A program made the position numbers and the translations under genes. Source: Thermomonas sp. (lineage in GTDB: Bacteria; Pseudomonadota; Gammaproteobacteria; Xanthomonadales; Xanthomonadaceae). Taken from it: a stretch of DNA of 42,273 nt. Shown in pieces: positions 24,602-33,936 of the stretch; position 1 is the first letter of the stretch, and every line of letters starts with the position of its first letter. The notes beneath the pieces are model-generated. The model was given only the letters and a program-made list of their open reading frames with translations, ran no database searches and was not told the DNA's origin. Where the stretch lies: NCBI GenBank assembly GCA_020692565.1, contig JAIMKJ010000011.1:58827-101099 (forward strand), read 5' to 3'.

Positions 24602-25336
24602 ATGATGGAACTGCTTTCCGATCCGCAGACGTGGATCACCCTCATCACCCTGAGCGCGATCGAGATCGTGCTCGGAATCGACAATCTGGTGTTCATCTCG
24701 ATCGCCGTCTCCCGATTGCCCTACGAGCAGCGCGAGAAAGCGCGCAAATTCGGCATCGCAGTGGCCTGCATCAGCCGAATCGCGCTGCTGCTGACCCTGG
24801 CCTGGCTGGCGGGCCTGACCCACGACCTGTTCTCTGTGCTGGGGCAGGGCATTTCGATCCGCGATCTGGTGCTGGTGCTGGGCGGCGCGTTCCTGCTGGT
24901 GAAGGGCGTCGGCGAGATCCGCGACATCGTCAAGGGCGAGGCCGAAAGCGAAGACATCAACACCAAGCCCGTGAACGTGTTCTGGGGCGTGATCGCCCAG
25001 ATCGCGGTCATCGATATCGTGTTCTCGCTGGATTCGGTCATCGCCGCGGTCGGCATGGCCAATCAGACCGAGGTGATGGTCGCGGCGATCCTGCTCGCGG
25101 TCGCGGTGATGCTGTTGGCGGCGACGCCGCTGGGCAAATTCATCGACCGCAATCCGACGGTGAAGATGCTGGCGCTCGCGTTCATCGTGCTGGTCGGCGC
25201 ATTCCTGGTCGCCGAAGGCCTCGAAGTGCATGTACCCAAGGGCTACATCTACTTCGCGATGGGCTTCTCCGCCGCGGTCGAATGCCTGAACCTGTGGTCG
25301 AAGAAGCGGGAGCAGGAGCGGCTGCTGCCCGAGTAA
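24602..25336 (+). CDS. TerC-family membrane protein (YgdQ/YoaE-like)
   Basis: A 244-residue protein with about seven membrane helices and the two TerC signatures EIVLGIDNLVFISI and DIVFSLDSVIAAVGM, each with the buried acidic residues thought to coordinate metal. TerC proteins export or handle Mn(II) and affect metalation of exported proteins. GGAAG (24590-24594) is 7 nt before the ATG. It ends in TAA. It is separate from the LemA cluster by 93 bp. Confidence 0.92.
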   Translation: MMELLSDPQTWITLITLSAIEIVLGIDNLVFISIAVSRLPYEQREKARKFGIAVACISRIALLLTLAWLAGLTHDLFSVLGQGISIRDLVLVLGGAFLLVKGVGEIRDIVKGEAESEDINTKPVNVFWGVIAQIAVIDIVFSLDSVIAAVGMANQTEVMVAAILLAVAVMLLAATPLGKFIDRNPTVKMLALAFIVLVGAFLVAEGLEVHVPKGYIYFAMGFSAAVECLNLWSKKREQERLLPE

Positions 25337-25429
25337 ACCGTCGGTTCGCGTTGCGCCGGCAGCCCCGAGGTGCTGCAATCCGTGCTGCAATGCCCCGATC
25401 CCGTCACGGATCCCCCACGGAGCGTCCCC

Positions 25430-26173
25430 ATGCGCGCAATCGTTCTCCTGATCCTGGCCGCCCTGTTGTCGGGCTGCGGCTACAACGAGATCCAGACCAA
25501 GGACGAAGCGGTGAAGGCGTCGTGGGCGCAGGTCTTGAACGTCTACAAGCGCCGCGACGACCTCATTCCCAATCTGGTCGCCACCGTGAAGGGTTACGCG
25601 CAGCAGGAGCAGGCCGTGCTGATCGGCGTGACCGAGGCGCGGGCGAAAGTCGGGCAGATCAACGTGGACCCCGACAGTGCCGAATCGCTGCAGCAGTTCC
25701 AGCAGGCGCAGGGCGAACTGTCCAACGCACTGTCGCGGCTGCTGGTGATCACCGAGAACTACCCGAACCTGAAGTCCGACCAGGCCTTCCTGAATCTGCA
25801 GACGCAGCTGGAAGGCACCGAGAACCGCATCACCGTCGAACGCGGGCGCTATATCGAGACGGTGCAGGCCTACAACACCTACATCCGGCAGTTTCCGGTG
25901 AATCTCACCGCGAAGATGTTCGGTCACGCGGAAAAGCCGAGTTTCACGGTGGAGGACGAACGCGCGATCCAGGATGCGCCGAAGGTTGATTTCGGCGGGC
26001 AGGCCAGCGCCGCGCCGCCGTTGGTGCCGGGGCAGACGCAGACGGTCGCACCGGTGGCGCCGCCGCCGGGCCTGGCGCCGGCCCGCACCTCCGATCCGGG
26101 GCCGCAGCCGATACCGCTGCCGGACAGCGAGTCGTTCAAGCCGCCGCAGCAGCCCGCCCCGACCGGGGAGTGA
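25430..26173 (+). CDS. LemA-family lipoprotein with Pro-rich tail
   Basis: The 247-residue protein starts with a lipoprotein signal (LILAALLSGCGYN, lipobox LSGC), replacing the membrane helix more common in LemA. The alpha-helical LemA core is clear: YNEIQTKDEAVKASW, VYKRRDDLIPNLVATVKGYA, ENYPNLKSDQAFLNLQTQLE, TENRITVERGRYIETVQAYN. The last about 75 residues are a Pro/Ala-rich, disordered extension, longer than usual. GGAG (25419-25422) is 7 nt before the ATG. LemA genes often precede TPM genes, as here. Function remains unclear. Confidence 0.93.
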   Translation: MRAIVLLILAALLSGCGYNEIQTKDEAVKASWAQVLNVYKRRDDLIPNLVATVKGYAQQEQAVLIGVTEARAKVGQINVDPDSAESLQQFQQAQGELSNALSRLLVITENYPNLKSDQAFLNLQTQLEGTENRITVERGRYIETVQAYNTYIRQFPVNLTAKMFGHAEKPSFTVEDERAIQDAPKVDFGGQASAAPPLVPGQTQTVAPVAPPPGLAPARTSDPGPQPIPLPDSESFKPPQQPAPTGE

Positions 26174-26197
26174 TCCGTTCCGCTGCGGAGACAGGAC

Positions 26198-27232
26198 ATG
26201 CTGCGCAACTTCTTTCGCCACGTTCTGCCGGTGCTGGCATTCGCGCTGGTCCTGCCCGCGCTGGTCTTGGCTGCGCCGGTACGGGCGCAGACGCGCGTGC
26301 CGGTTCCGCCGCTCATCTCGCCGGTCATCGACATCACCGGTACGCTCAGCGCCGCGGAGATCGCGCAGTTGGAACAACAGGCGCTGGCGCTGCAGAAGCG
26401 CAACGGCAGCCAACTGCAGATCCTCATCGTGCCCAGCACCCGGCCCGAGACCATCGAGGCGTATGCGCAGCGGGCATTCGATACGTGGAAGCTGGGTCGT
26501 CAGGGCGTCGACGACGGCGTGCTGCTGCTGGTGGCCAAGGACGATCGCACCGTCCGCATCCAGACGGGCTACGGTCTGGAAGGCGCCATTCCCGATATCA
26601 CCGCCGGTCGCGTCATCCAGGAATATCTGGTGCCGAAGTTCCGTCGTGGCGATATGGCTGGCGGTCTCAACGATGCCACGCTCGTCATCGCGTCATTGAT
26701 GAATGGAGAAGCCCTGCCCGCGCCGATGGCGGCGCACGTCGGCGCCCCTTCGGGCATCCGGAGTTTTTTCGCGCTGTTCCTGGCGCTGTGCGCCGCACTC
26801 CTGGGCCGGTGGTTGACCCGGAACCGCGCGAGCGGATGGCGGATCGGCCTGTGCGTGATTCTGCCTGCCGCGACCGCTTTCGCGCTGTCGGTCGGTTGGC
26901 CCGTCCTGCTCCTGTCGATCGCGATCGGCCTGTTCGTAGGTGCCGTCTCGATATCCGAGGCTGCAGTCGCCGCGGCCGGCCGCCATGGTCGGCGGACCGC
27001 ATGGCGGATCGAGGACTTCCTTTACGACCCCGACGCACAGGATTCGGTGCGCCGCCGGGCGGAACGCGATGCGAGGGACAATCGTCGTTCCAGCGATGAT
27101 GGTTGGAGTTGGAGCAGCGGTTCCGACAGCTCCAGCAGCTCCAGCAGCTCCAGCAGCTCCAGCAGTTCGGGTAGCAGTTGGAGCGGTGGCGGCGGCAGCA
27201 GCGGAGGCGGTGGCGCCTCGGGGAGCTGGTGA
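26198..27232 (+). CDS. TPM-domain (YgcG-like) membrane protein with poly-Ser and Gly tail
   Basis: A 344-residue protein: signal peptide (cut near VRAQ), TPM domain about 45-175 (VIDITGTLSAAEIAQLEQQA, QLQILIVPS, TWKLGRQGVDDGVLLLVAKD, RIQTGYGLEGAIPDI), two hydrophobic segments, a charged stretch, then poly-Ser from 9-nt repeats and a GGGGSSGGGG end with terminal W. TPM domains are Mg-dependent phosphatase-like modules involved in membrane-protein or photosystem maintenance. The Shine-Dalgarno GGAGACAGGA lies before ATG 26198. It is the middle gene of a LemA-TPM-TPM operon. Confidence 0.92.
   Translation: MLRNFFRHVLPVLAFALVLPALVLAAPVRAQTRVPVPPLISPVIDITGTLSAAEIAQLEQQALALQKRNGSQLQILIVPSTRPETIEAYAQRAFDTWKLGRQGVDDGVLLLVAKDDRTVRIQTGYGLEGAIPDITAGRVIQEYLVPKFRRGDMAGGLNDATLVIASLMNGEALPAPMAAHVGAPSGIRSFFALFLALCAALLGRWLTRNRASGWRIGLCVILPAATAFALSVGWPVLLLSIAIGLFVGAVSISEAAVAAAGRHGRRTAWRIEDFLYDPDAQDSVRRRAERDARDNRRSSDDGWSWSSGSDSSSSSSSSSSSSSSGSSWSGGGGSSGGGGASGSW
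27127..27171 (+). repeat. 9-nt AGCTCCAGC repeat encoding poly-Ser
   Basis: Four to five copies of AGC TCC AGC in frame encode an uninterrupted serine run in the TPM protein. Codon choice is limited to AGC and TCC, so it looks like slippage expansion. Length may vary between strains without frameshift. Confidence 0.85.
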
Positions 27233-27234
27233 CC

Positions 27235-27726
27235 ATGCGCCTGCTCAGACATCTGTTCGCCCGCTCCGCGCGCCGTCTGTTTCCAGAGGCCAGCCTGCAG
27301 CGCATCGCGGAGGCCATCGCCCGCGACGAGCTCCGGCATCGCGGCGAAGTCTGTTTCGCGGTCGAATCCGCGCTGGGCTGGCGCGCGGTCCGGGCCGGCA
27401 GGGAGGCGCGCGACCGCGCGGCCGAGGTGTTCTCACAACTGCGCGTGTGGGACACCGCCGAGAACAACGGCATCCTCATCTATCTGCAGCTGGCCGACCG
27501 GCGCATCGAAATCCTGGCCGACCGCGGCCTTGCCGGGCGGGTCAGCGACGAACAGTGGCGCGGGGTATGCCAGCTGATGGAAGAACGCCTGCGCGCGGGC
27601 GATGCCGCAGCCGCGGCGCTTGAGGGCGTGGCGGCGGCGGGCGAGCTGCTGGCCGCGCATTTCCCGCGCATCGACGGCCATGCAGATCGCAATGAGCTGC
27701 CGGATCGCCCGCAACTGCTCGACTGA
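27235..27726 (+). CDS. Second TPM-domain protein, soluble or peripheral
   Basis: This 163-residue protein has no signal peptide. The TPM fold is visible in [40 protein letters not shown] and [19 protein letters not shown]. It begins 2 bp after the first TPM gene, with GGAG in that gene's 3' end as Shine-Dalgarno. It pairs with the LemA and TPM proteins upstream; a complex at the inner membrane is plausible but unproven. Confidence 0.88.
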   Translation: MRLLRHLFARSARRLFPEASLQRIAEAIARDELRHRGEVCFAVESALGWRAVRAGREARDRAAEVFSQLRVWDTAENNGILIYLQLADRRIEILADRGLAGRVSDEQWRGVCQLMEERLRAGDAAAAALEGVAAAGELLAAHFPRIDGHADRNELPDRPQLLD

Positions 27727-27795
27727 ACCGCGGGTCCGGCGAAGCGCCGTCGGCTCCGGCACAATACGCGCACCGTTCGCCAGCCGTACCCGCCG

Positions 27796-28689
27796 ATGAC
27801 TTTCCTGCACCAGATCGATCCGATCCTGTTTCAATCGCCCGAGTTTTCGCTGTTCGGCGCGAACTTCCAGCCGGCGGTCCACTGGTACGGGTTGATGTAT
27901 CTCCTCGGCTTCAGCGCGGCCTGGCTGCTGGGCCGCAGCCGGGTCCGCGCCGGCCGCCTGCCGGGCGTCACCGAGCAGGCCTACAGCGACCTGCTGTTCT
28001 ATTGCATGCTCGGCGTGATCTTCGGTGCGCGCATCGGCTACATCCTGATCTACGACCTGGGGTCGTACATCGCCGAACCGATGCAGATCTTCAAGATCTG
28101 GCAGGGCGGCATGAGTTTCCACGGCGGTCTGGCGGGCGTGCTGGTGGCCTCGCTGTGGTGGGCGCGCAAACAGCGCATGCACTTCTTCGACATCGTCGAT
28201 TTCGTCGCGCCGCTGGTGCCGCCGGGCCTGGGTCTGGGCAGGCTGGGCAATTTCATCAACGGCGAACTCTGGGGCAAGTACACCGAGGCTGGCTGGGGCG
28301 TGATCTTCCCGCGCGCCGAAGCCGATCTGTACGGGCTCGGCGCTGCGCAGCTCGAACGCATGCACGCCAGCGGCATGCTCGATGCGCTGGCGCGCCATCC
28401 GTCGCAGCTGTACCAGTTCGCGCTCGAAGGCGTCGCCCTGTTCTGCGCGGTGTGGTGGTTCTCGCGCAAGCCGCGCCCGCGCTATGCGGTGGCTGGCCTG
28501 TTCGCGCTGCTGTACGGGTGTTTCCGGTTTCTGGTCGAATTCGTCCGCCTGCCCGACGAGCAGATCGGCTATCTCGCCTTCGATTGGCTGACCATGGGCC
28601 AGGTGCTGAGCCTGCCGCTGGTCGCGCTGGGACTGGTGCTGCTGTTCCTGTCGCGCAAAGCGCCGACGCTGCAGCCGCAGGTCGCCTGA
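27796..28689 (+). CDS. lgt: Prolipoprotein diacylglyceryl transferase Lgt
   Basis: A 297-residue polytopic inner-membrane enzyme that transfers diacylglycerol from phosphatidylglycerol to the lipobox Cys, the first step of lipoprotein maturation. Seven hydrophobic helices and the Lgt signatures are present: [23 protein letters not shown] and [13 protein letters not shown], plus RHPSQLYQ. The TGA stop overlaps the thyA ATG (TGATG), a pairing found in many bacteria. It would act on the LemA and DUF1287 lipoproteins in this window. Confidence 0.96.
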   Translation: MTFLHQIDPILFQSPEFSLFGANFQPAVHWYGLMYLLGFSAAWLLGRSRVRAGRLPGVTEQAYSDLLFYCMLGVIFGARIGYILIYDLGSYIAEPMQIFKIWQGGMSFHGGLAGVLVASLWWARKQRMHFFDIVDFVAPLVPPGLGLGRLGNFINGELWGKYTEAGWGVIFPRAEADLYGLGAAQLERMHASGMLDALARHPSQLYQFALEGVALFCAVWWFSRKPRPRYAVAGLFALLYGCFRFLVEFVRLPDEQIGYLAFDWLTMGQVLSLPLVALGLVLLFLSRKAPTLQPQVA

Positions 28690-29483
28690 TGCGCCCGTAC
28701 CTCGATCTGCTGCAGCATGTGCTGGAACACGGCACCGAAAAGTCCGACCGCACCGGCACCGGCACGCGCAGCGTGTTCGGCTGGCAGTTGCGCTTCGATC
28801 TGAACGCCGGTTTCCCGCTGGTCACCACCAAGAAGCTGCACCTGCGCTCGATCGTCCATGAATTGCTGTGGTTCCTCAAAGGCGAGACCAATATCGCCTA
28901 CCTGAAAGACCACAAGGTCGGGATCTGGGACGAGTGGGCCGACGAACACGGCGAACTCGGCCCGGTCTACGGCAAGCAGTGGCGGCGCTGGGCGACCGCC
29001 GATGGCGGCGAGATCGACCAGATCCGCTGGGTCGTCGACGAGATCAGGCGCAATCCCGATTCGCGGCGGCTGATCGTCAGCGCCTGGAACGTCGCCGATC
29101 TGGCCGACATGGCGCTGATGCCCTGCCACACGATGTTCCAGTTCTACGTCGCGGATGGGAAGCTCAGCTGTCAGCTCTACCAGCGCAGCGGCGACATCTT
29201 CCTCGGCGTGCCGTTCAATATCGCCAGCTATGCGCTGCTCACCCACATGGTCGCGCAGGTGTGCGGCCTGGGCGTCGGCGATTTCGTGCACACCCTCGGC
29301 GACGCGCATCTGTACTCGAATCATTACGACCAGGCCCGCGAACAGCTGTCGCGCGCGCCGCGCGCGCTGCCGACGCTGCGCCTGAATCCGGAAGTGAAGG
29401 ACATCTTCGGCTTCGCCTACGCGGACATCGTCATCGAAGGCTACGACCCGCATCCGGCGATCAAGGCGCCGGTGGCGGTGTGA
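28689..29483 (+). CDS. thyA: Thymidylate synthase ThyA
   Basis: A 264-residue enzyme, exactly E. coli length, converting dUMP to dTMP with methylene-tetrahydrofolate. The catalytic nucleophile is Cys146 in [12 protein letters not shown], with [16 protein letters not shown] and the dUMP-binding Arg motif also intact. ATG 28689 overlaps the lgt stop. The stop overlaps the next gene by GTGA. FolA, two genes on, regenerates the folate this enzyme oxidises. Confidence 0.97.
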   Translation: MRPYLDLLQHVLEHGTEKSDRTGTGTRSVFGWQLRFDLNAGFPLVTTKKLHLRSIVHELLWFLKGETNIAYLKDHKVGIWDEWADEHGELGPVYGKQWRRWATADGGEIDQIRWVVDEIRRNPDSRRLIVSAWNVADLADMALMPCHTMFQFYVADGKLSCQLYQRSGDIFLGVPFNIASYALLTHMVAQVCGLGVGDFVHTLGDAHLYSNHYDQAREQLSRAPRALPTLRLNPEVKDIFGFAYADIVIEGYDPHPAIKAPVAV

Positions 29484-30046
29484 CCCGGACAGGACGATTG
29501 GACATCACCGTCGTGCAGCCCTTCGATCTGCGCACAGCACTCTCAGCGGAGGCGTTCTGGGACAGGCTTGATCGCCATCCTGCGGAGGCTTGGCGTCCCG
29601 CGTGGGGCGTGGCCCTGATCATCGGCTGTATCGCTTGGTCGATGTGGATGAATCATGAAGGAGGCCCGATGACATGGGTCATGGGCTTCCTGCTGGTCCT
29701 GGGCCTTTACTTGGTTGCGGCTTACCCATCGCGCCGGCTTGCGGTCGCCGTGCGCCTCGCCATGCTTCACCTGCCTTCGGCAGGCACGGACGAACGGGTG
29801 CATCTGAACGATGACGGCTGCCGCTATCTCATCGACGGCAACCTCGTATACCGCGCCGACTGGCGTGGCCTGAAACGGACGGTCATCGGCCCGGACCGTC
29901 TGGGCATCGTCTTCGCGACTGATGACGAGCCCGCGCAAGACCAATATCTCTATCTCCGCAGGCGTTCTTTCCAGCATGACGACCAATGGCGAGAGTTGAC
30001 TTCCTTCCTGCGTACGCAGCCGGAGTGCACGGTGATCGAATCATGA
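29480..30046 (+). CDS. YcxB-like membrane protein between thyA and folA
   Basis: A 188-residue protein (from GTG 29480, overlapping thyA as GTGA; TTG 29498 or GTG 29513 are possible starts). It has two hydrophobic segments ([15 protein letters not shown] and [20 protein letters not shown]), then a YcxB-like C-terminal domain ([33 protein letters not shown]). The family is of unknown role, with PH-like architecture after two helices. The stop overlaps folA (ATGA), so thyA, this gene and folA form one unit. Confidence 0.75.
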   Translation: MTRTGRLDITVVQPFDLRTALSAEAFWDRLDRHPAEAWRPAWGVALIIGCIAWSMWMNHEGGPMTWVMGFLLVLGLYLVAAYPSRRLAVAVRLAMLHLPSAGTDERVHLNDDGCRYLIDGNLVYRADWRGLKRTVIGPDRLGIVFATDDEPAQDQYLYLRRRSFQHDDQWRELTSFLRTQPECTVIES

Positions 30047-30537
30047 ACGTCGTGCTCATCGCCGCACTCGACGTCAACCGCGCCATCGGCCGCGACAATG
30101 CCCTGCCGTGGCATCTGCCGGACGATCTGAAACGCTTCAAGGCGCTGACGCTCGGCAAACCGGTGTTGATGGGCCGCAAGACCGCGGAATCGCTGGGCCG
30201 CGCGCTGCCGAAGCGGCGCAATCTCGTGCTCACGCGCAGTGGACAGGTGCCGTTCGACGGCATGCAGGCCGTGGCGACGCTGGAAGAAGCATGCGCGGTG
30301 GCCGATGCGGATGGCGCCTCGGAACTGTGCGTGATCGGCGGCGCGGAACTCTATGCGTTGACGCTGCCGATCGCGACGCGCCTGTATCTCACCCACGTCG
30401 ATACTGAGGTCGATGATGCGGATACGTTTTTCCCGGCGTTCGATCACGCGCAGTGGCGCACGATTGCGCGCGAGGCACATGCGGCGGACGATCGGCATGC
30501 GTTCGCTTTCGAATGTGTAGACTACGAGCGGGCTTGA
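30043..30537 (+). CDS. folA: Dihydrofolate reductase FolA
   Basis: A 164-residue enzyme reducing dihydrofolate with NADPH, and the target of trimethoprim. Characteristic parts are AALDVNRAIGRDNALPWHLP followed by DD, where the catalytic Asp lies, LMGRKTAESLGRALPKR, and CVIGGAELYALTLP for the cofactor. ATG 30043 overlaps the upstream gene's stop (ATGA). A REP element follows 47 bp downstream, before a convergent gene. Confidence 0.96.
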   Translation: MNVVLIAALDVNRAIGRDNALPWHLPDDLKRFKALTLGKPVLMGRKTAESLGRALPKRRNLVLTRSGQVPFDGMQAVATLEEACAVADADGASELCVIGGAELYALTLPIATRLYLTHVDTEVDDADTFFPAFDHAQWRTIAREAHAADDRHAFAFECVDYERA

Positions 30538-30583
30538 TCGGCGCCTGTCGCGTGCACCGTGTCCAACCGTATGAACGTCCCTC

Positions 30584-30671
30584 GTAGAGCGGCCTTCAGG
30601 TCGCTGCTTTTTGCGTGAATCACAGCGGGCTGAAGCCCGCTCTACCGCCGTCCGTCCAAAGCCCGCTCTAC
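30584..30671. repeat. REP cluster between folA and the DUF1287 gene
   Basis: It runs from GTAGAGCGGCCTTCAGGTCGC (30584) through AGCGGGCTGAAGCCCGCTCTAC to a last AGCCCGCTCTAC ending at 30671. The final CTAC is the reverse complement of GTAG and contains the TAG stop of the minus-strand DUF1287 gene. Confidence 0.85.
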
Positions 30672-31354
30672 AGCAGCACGGGCCGGTAATGCCCGGTGAT
30701 TGTGTGAACGAAGAGGATGTCCTCTTCGCGGGTGCCGCGGCCGATGTTGTGAATGATCAGCGGCGTGCCGCCCGGTCGCGTCCTGCGGTCGCTGACGATG
30801 CCGATATGCGGCAGATTGCCGGGCAGCATCCAGGTGACGAGATCGCCGGCGCGGTAGTCGGCCGCGCGCGACGTGACCGGCACCGACCAGCCCTGGCGCT
30901 CGAACCAGGTCTGCAGATTCGGCACGCGGCGGTGATCGATGTTGCGGTCCGGTCCGCGCAGGCCCCACTTCTTCGGATATTCCGCGAAGTGCGCGCGCAT
31001 GTCTTCGTGCACGCGCTGCTGCAGGTCGATGTGCTGGGCGCGCAACGCGCGTATCACCACATCGGTGCACACCCCGCGCGATGCCGGCACATCGCCGCCG
31101 GGGTAGGGCAGGCGTACGTAGGCGGGGTCGTAACTGACGGTGACGCCGATCTGCCTGCGCGCGGCGCTCGCCAGTGCGATGCCGGGCGTCGTCGCGGCGG
31201 CGCCGCTTGCGTGCGCACCCGCGGGAGCGCTTGCAGGGCCGGGCGCCCGTGGCGCGGCCTGCGCGCTCGAATCGCTGCAGCCGACCAGCCCGCACTGCAT
31301 GGCGAACAGCATCGCCGCGACCCGCCATCCGCGCTGACATGCGGCGCGATGCAT
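30668..31354 (-). CDS. DUF1287 lipoprotein (putative NlpC/P60-like amidase)
   Basis: The 228-residue protein has a lipoprotein signal (MLFAMQCGLVGCSDSS, lipobox LVGC) and an Ala/Pro/Gly linker. The DUF1287 core follows, with RGVCTDVVIRALR (candidate catalytic Cys), YRAGDLVTWML and LPHIGIVSDRR (His). The Cys-His pattern resembles NlpC/P60-type hydrolases, so a cell-wall or peptide hydrolase role is possible. Its start overlaps the apaH stop (TGATG). Its TAG stop is the GTAG of a REP. Confidence 0.85.
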   Translation of the reverse strand: MHRAACQRGWRVAAMLFAMQCGLVGCSDSSAQAAPRAPGPASAPAGAHASGAAATTPGIALASAARRQIGVTVSYDPAYVRLPYPGGDVPASRGVCTDVVIRALRAQHIDLQQRVHEDMRAHFAEYPKKWGLRGPDRNIDHRRVPNLQTWFERQGWSVPVTSRAADYRAGDLVTWMLPGNLPHIGIVSDRRTRPGGTPLIIHNIGRGTREEDILFVHTITGHYRPVLL

Positions 31355-32208
31355 CAGTCCTGCGGACCCGGCGGTGATCCAGACATGGCGACCTCGCGGC
31401 CCGGGACCTGGACCAGACGCAGTTCGTCGGTGTCGAGCTGCAATGCGGTGAGCTTCCCGCCCCAGACCGCACCGGTGTCGATCGCATGCACGCCGTGGCC
31501 GATGAACAGGCCGAGCGTGGACCAGTGGCCGCAGACGATCTTCAGGTCGCGCTCGACGCGGCCCGGCACTTCGTACCACGGGTACAGCCCGGGCAACTGG
31601 GTGCCCGGTGCGCCCTTTTCGTTGAAGGCGATGCGGCCGCGCGTGGAGCAGTAGCGCATCCGGGTGAAGATGTTGATGATCGCGCGCTCGCGCTCCACGC
31701 CGCGCAGCGCCGGCGACCACGCCGGGTAGTCGCCGTACATGTTGCGCAGCAGTTTGCGACGACCCTCGCCGTGCAATCGGCGCTCGATTTCCAGGGCATG
31801 CTTTTCGGCGTGGACGGTGGTCCATTTTGGCGACAGACCGGCATGGATCATCATCCAGCCCAGCGTCCGGTCGCTGTGCAACAGCGGGCGCTGCCGCAGC
31901 CAGTCGATCAGGATGTCGCGGTCGTCGGCGAACAGGATGCGCTGCAGATCCTGATTGACCTTGCGCTGGTCGTCGACGGTACGCTCGGAGATCGCCAGCA
32001 GCGACAGATCGTGGTTGCCCAGCACCACGACGCTGTGCTCGCGCAGCGAATGCACCAGCCGCAGCGTTTCCAGCGATTCGCCGCCGCGATTGACCAGGTC
32101 GCCGCAGAACCACAGCCGGTCCTGCGCTGGATCGAAGCGGATTTTTTCCAGCAGCCGCTGGGTCACGCCGTAGCAGCCCTGGAGGTCGCCGATCGCCCAG
32201 ACGGCCAT
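31354..32208 (-). CDS. apaH: Symmetrical bis(5'-nucleosyl)-tetraphosphatase ApaH
   Basis: A 284-residue enzyme that hydrolyses Ap4A to two ADP and also removes Np4N caps from RNA. The metallophosphatase motifs are complete: GDLQGC, GDLVNRG, GNHD, HAGL and GHW. I chose ATG 32208; GTG 32217 would add three residues. It is part of the apaG-apaH pair of the lptD-surA-pdxA-rsmA-apaG-apaH operon and overlaps the DUF1287 gene. Confidence 0.96.
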   Translation of the reverse strand: MAVWAIGDLQGCYGVTQRLLEKIRFDPAQDRLWFCGDLVNRGGESLETLRLVHSLREHSVVVLGNHDLSLLAISERTVDDQRKVNQDLQRILFADDRDILIDWLRQRPLLHSDRTLGWMMIHAGLSPKWTTVHAEKHALEIERRLHGEGRRKLLRNMYGDYPAWSPALRGVERERAIINIFTRMRYCSTRGRIAFNEKGAPGTQLPGLYPWYEVPGRVERDLKIVCGHWSTLGLFIGHGVHAIDTGAVWGGKLTALQLDTDELRLVQVPGREVAMSGSPPGPQD

Positions 32209-32271
32209 CTCAGCCACCCCGTGCGCGTGCGTGGAGCGTCTGGATGCGAAGCGCAGGAGTGCGGCGCATGG

Positions 32272-32655
32272 TCAGTGCAGCATCCGCGGGATGCACAGCA
32301 CGAACTGCGGAATCGGCGCTTCGAACTCGGTGCCGTCGTCGGCGCGCATCACATAGGCACCTTCCATCGTGCCGTAGGGCGTCTTGAAGAAGGTGCTGGA
32401 GGTGTACTCGAAGCGCTCGCCCGGGCGCAGCCGCGGCTGTTCGCCGACCACGCCGTCGCCCATCACTTCGCGCGGGAAGCCAACGGCGTCCACGATCAGC
32501 CAGCGGCGCGACACCAGTTGCGCGGGACGCGAGCCGGTGTTGCGGATGCCGATGGTGTACGCGAAGTAATAGAGCTCCTCGTCGGGTTTGGACTGATCGT
32601 CGAGGTAACGTATGGCGATGTCGATCGCGATGGCGTCGGCGCTGATGTCGTTCAT
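32272..32655 (-). CDS. apaG: ApaG protein
   Basis: A 127-residue ApaG (DUF525) beta-sandwich with GIRNTGSRPAQLVSRRW, the glycine-rich VMGDGVVGEQP and SSTFFKTPYGTMEGAY. The function of ApaG is not settled; it is almost always with rsmA and apaH. The gap to rsmA upstream is 36 bp. Confidence 0.96.
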   Translation of the reverse strand: MNDISADAIAIDIAIRYLDDQSKPDEELYYFAYTIGIRNTGSRPAQLVSRRWLIVDAVGFPREVMGDGVVGEQPRLRPGERFEYTSSTFFKTPYGTMEGAYVMRADDGTEFEAPIPQFVLCIPRMLH

Positions 32656-32691
32656 GGCGACAGTTTAGTTGCAATCGCGCGATTTGCGGCA

Positions 32692-33534
32692 TCAAGCCTT
32701 GTCGGTCGCCGTGTCTTCGGTCGCGGACGGCGGGGCGGCGTCGAGATTGGCGAGGGCGACGAAATCGGCCACCGCGAGCTGCTCGGCGCGGCTCTGCGGA
32801 TCGATGCCGGCGCGCACGATATCGTCGGCGGTGCAGAGACTCGACAGCGCATTGCGCAGGGTCTTGCGGCGCTGGCCGAACGCGGCGCGCACGATGTCGG
32901 CGAAGCGCCGCGGGTCGTCGATGCCGATCCGCCCGCGGGGGTGCGGCACCAGCCGGACCACGGCGGAATCCACCTTCGGCGGCGGCCGGAACGCGCCTGG
33001 CGGCACCTTGAACAGCGCGGTCACCGTGCAATACGCCTGCAGCATCACGCTGAGCCGGCCGTAGACCTTGCTGCCCGGGCCGGCGGCCATGCGGTCGACC
33101 ACTTCCTTCTGCAGCATGAAATGCATGTCGCGCACGACCGCGGCGTGGTCCAGCGCATGGAACAGGATCGGCGAGGACAGGTTGTAGGGCAGGTTGCCGA
33201 CCAGGCGGATGCGTTCATCGACAGCCGGCGTGCCCGCGGCCAGTTCGGTGAAATCGACGTTCATCACGTCGGAATGGATCAGGGTGAGTTCGCCGTGGGA
33301 TGCCGCGGCGGCGGTCAGCGGTGCCAGCAGATCGCGGTCGAATTCGATCGCGGTCAGCGCGCCGTGGCGGTCCAGCAGCGGGAAGGTCAGCGCGCCCTGG
33401 CCGGGGCCGATCTCGACGATGCGGTCGCCCGGACGCGGGTCGATCGCCATCACCAGCTTGTCGACGATGCCGCGTTCGTGCAGGAAGTGCTGGCCCAGCG
33501 ATTTTTTCGCGGGTTCGCGGAATCCGATGGTCAT
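32692..33534 (-). CDS. rsmA: 16S rRNA A1518/A1519 dimethyltransferase RsmA (KsgA)
   Basis: A 280-residue enzyme that dimethylates two adjacent adenines in 16S rRNA helix 45, a late 30S maturation step. Signatures are KKSLGQHFLHE, the SAM motif IVEIGPGQGALT, catalytic LVGNLPYNLSSPI and FRPPPKVDSAVV. AAAGGA is 8 nt before the ATG. A CsaA-like gene lies 45 bp upstream. Loss gives kasugamycin resistance in relatives. Confidence 0.96.
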   Translation of the reverse strand: MTIGFREPAKKSLGQHFLHERGIVDKLVMAIDPRPGDRIVEIGPGQGALTFPLLDRHGALTAIEFDRDLLAPLTAAAASHGELTLIHSDVMNVDFTELAAGTPAVDERIRLVGNLPYNLSSPILFHALDHAAVVRDMHFMLQKEVVDRMAAGPGSKVYGRLSVMLQAYCTVTALFKVPPGAFRPPPKVDSAVVRLVPHPRGRIGIDDPRRFADIVRAAFGQRRKTLRNALSSLCTADDIVRAGIDPQSRAEQLAVADFVALANLDAAPPSATEDTATDKA

Positions 33535-33579
33535 GTCTGCGTTCCTTTCATGCCGGATGCTCGCTTCACGATAAACACT

Positions 33580-33936
33580 TCACAGCAGGCGGGTGCCGAG
33601 CGGCACTTCGCGGTCGGGAACGCACAACGCGACCGCGCCGTCGGCGTCGTGGAAGCCGGTGACCAGGCATTCGGACATCCGCGGCCCGATCTGTTTCGGC
33701 GGGAAATTGACCACCGCCACCACCTGCCGGCCGATCAGTTGCTCCGGCCGGTAATGCACGGTGATCTGGGCGCTGGAGGTGCGCACGCCGATCTCCGGGC
33801 CGAAGTCGATCCGCAGCACATAGGCAGGCTTGCGCGCTTCCGGGAAGGGGTCGGCCGACAGCACGCGACCGACGCGCAGTTCGACTTTCAGGAAGTCGTT
33901 CCAGTCGATGGGCGCGGGGGCGGGTGCGTCGCTCAT
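33580..33936 (-). CDS. CsaA-like tRNA-binding OB-fold protein
   Basis: A 118-residue single tRNA_bind (EMAP-II/Trbp111) domain: [60 protein letters not shown]. CsaA-type proteins are small dimers that bind tRNA or act as export chaperones. The ATG overlaps the pdxA stop (ATGA). In E. coli pdxA is followed directly by rsmA; here this gene is inserted between them. Confidence 0.88.
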   Translation of the reverse strand: MSDAPAPAPIDWNDFLKVELRVGRVLSADPFPEARKPAYVLRIDFGPEIGVRTSSAQITVHYRPEQLIGRQVVAVVNFPPKQIGPRMSECLVTGFHDADGAVALCVPDREVPLGTRLL

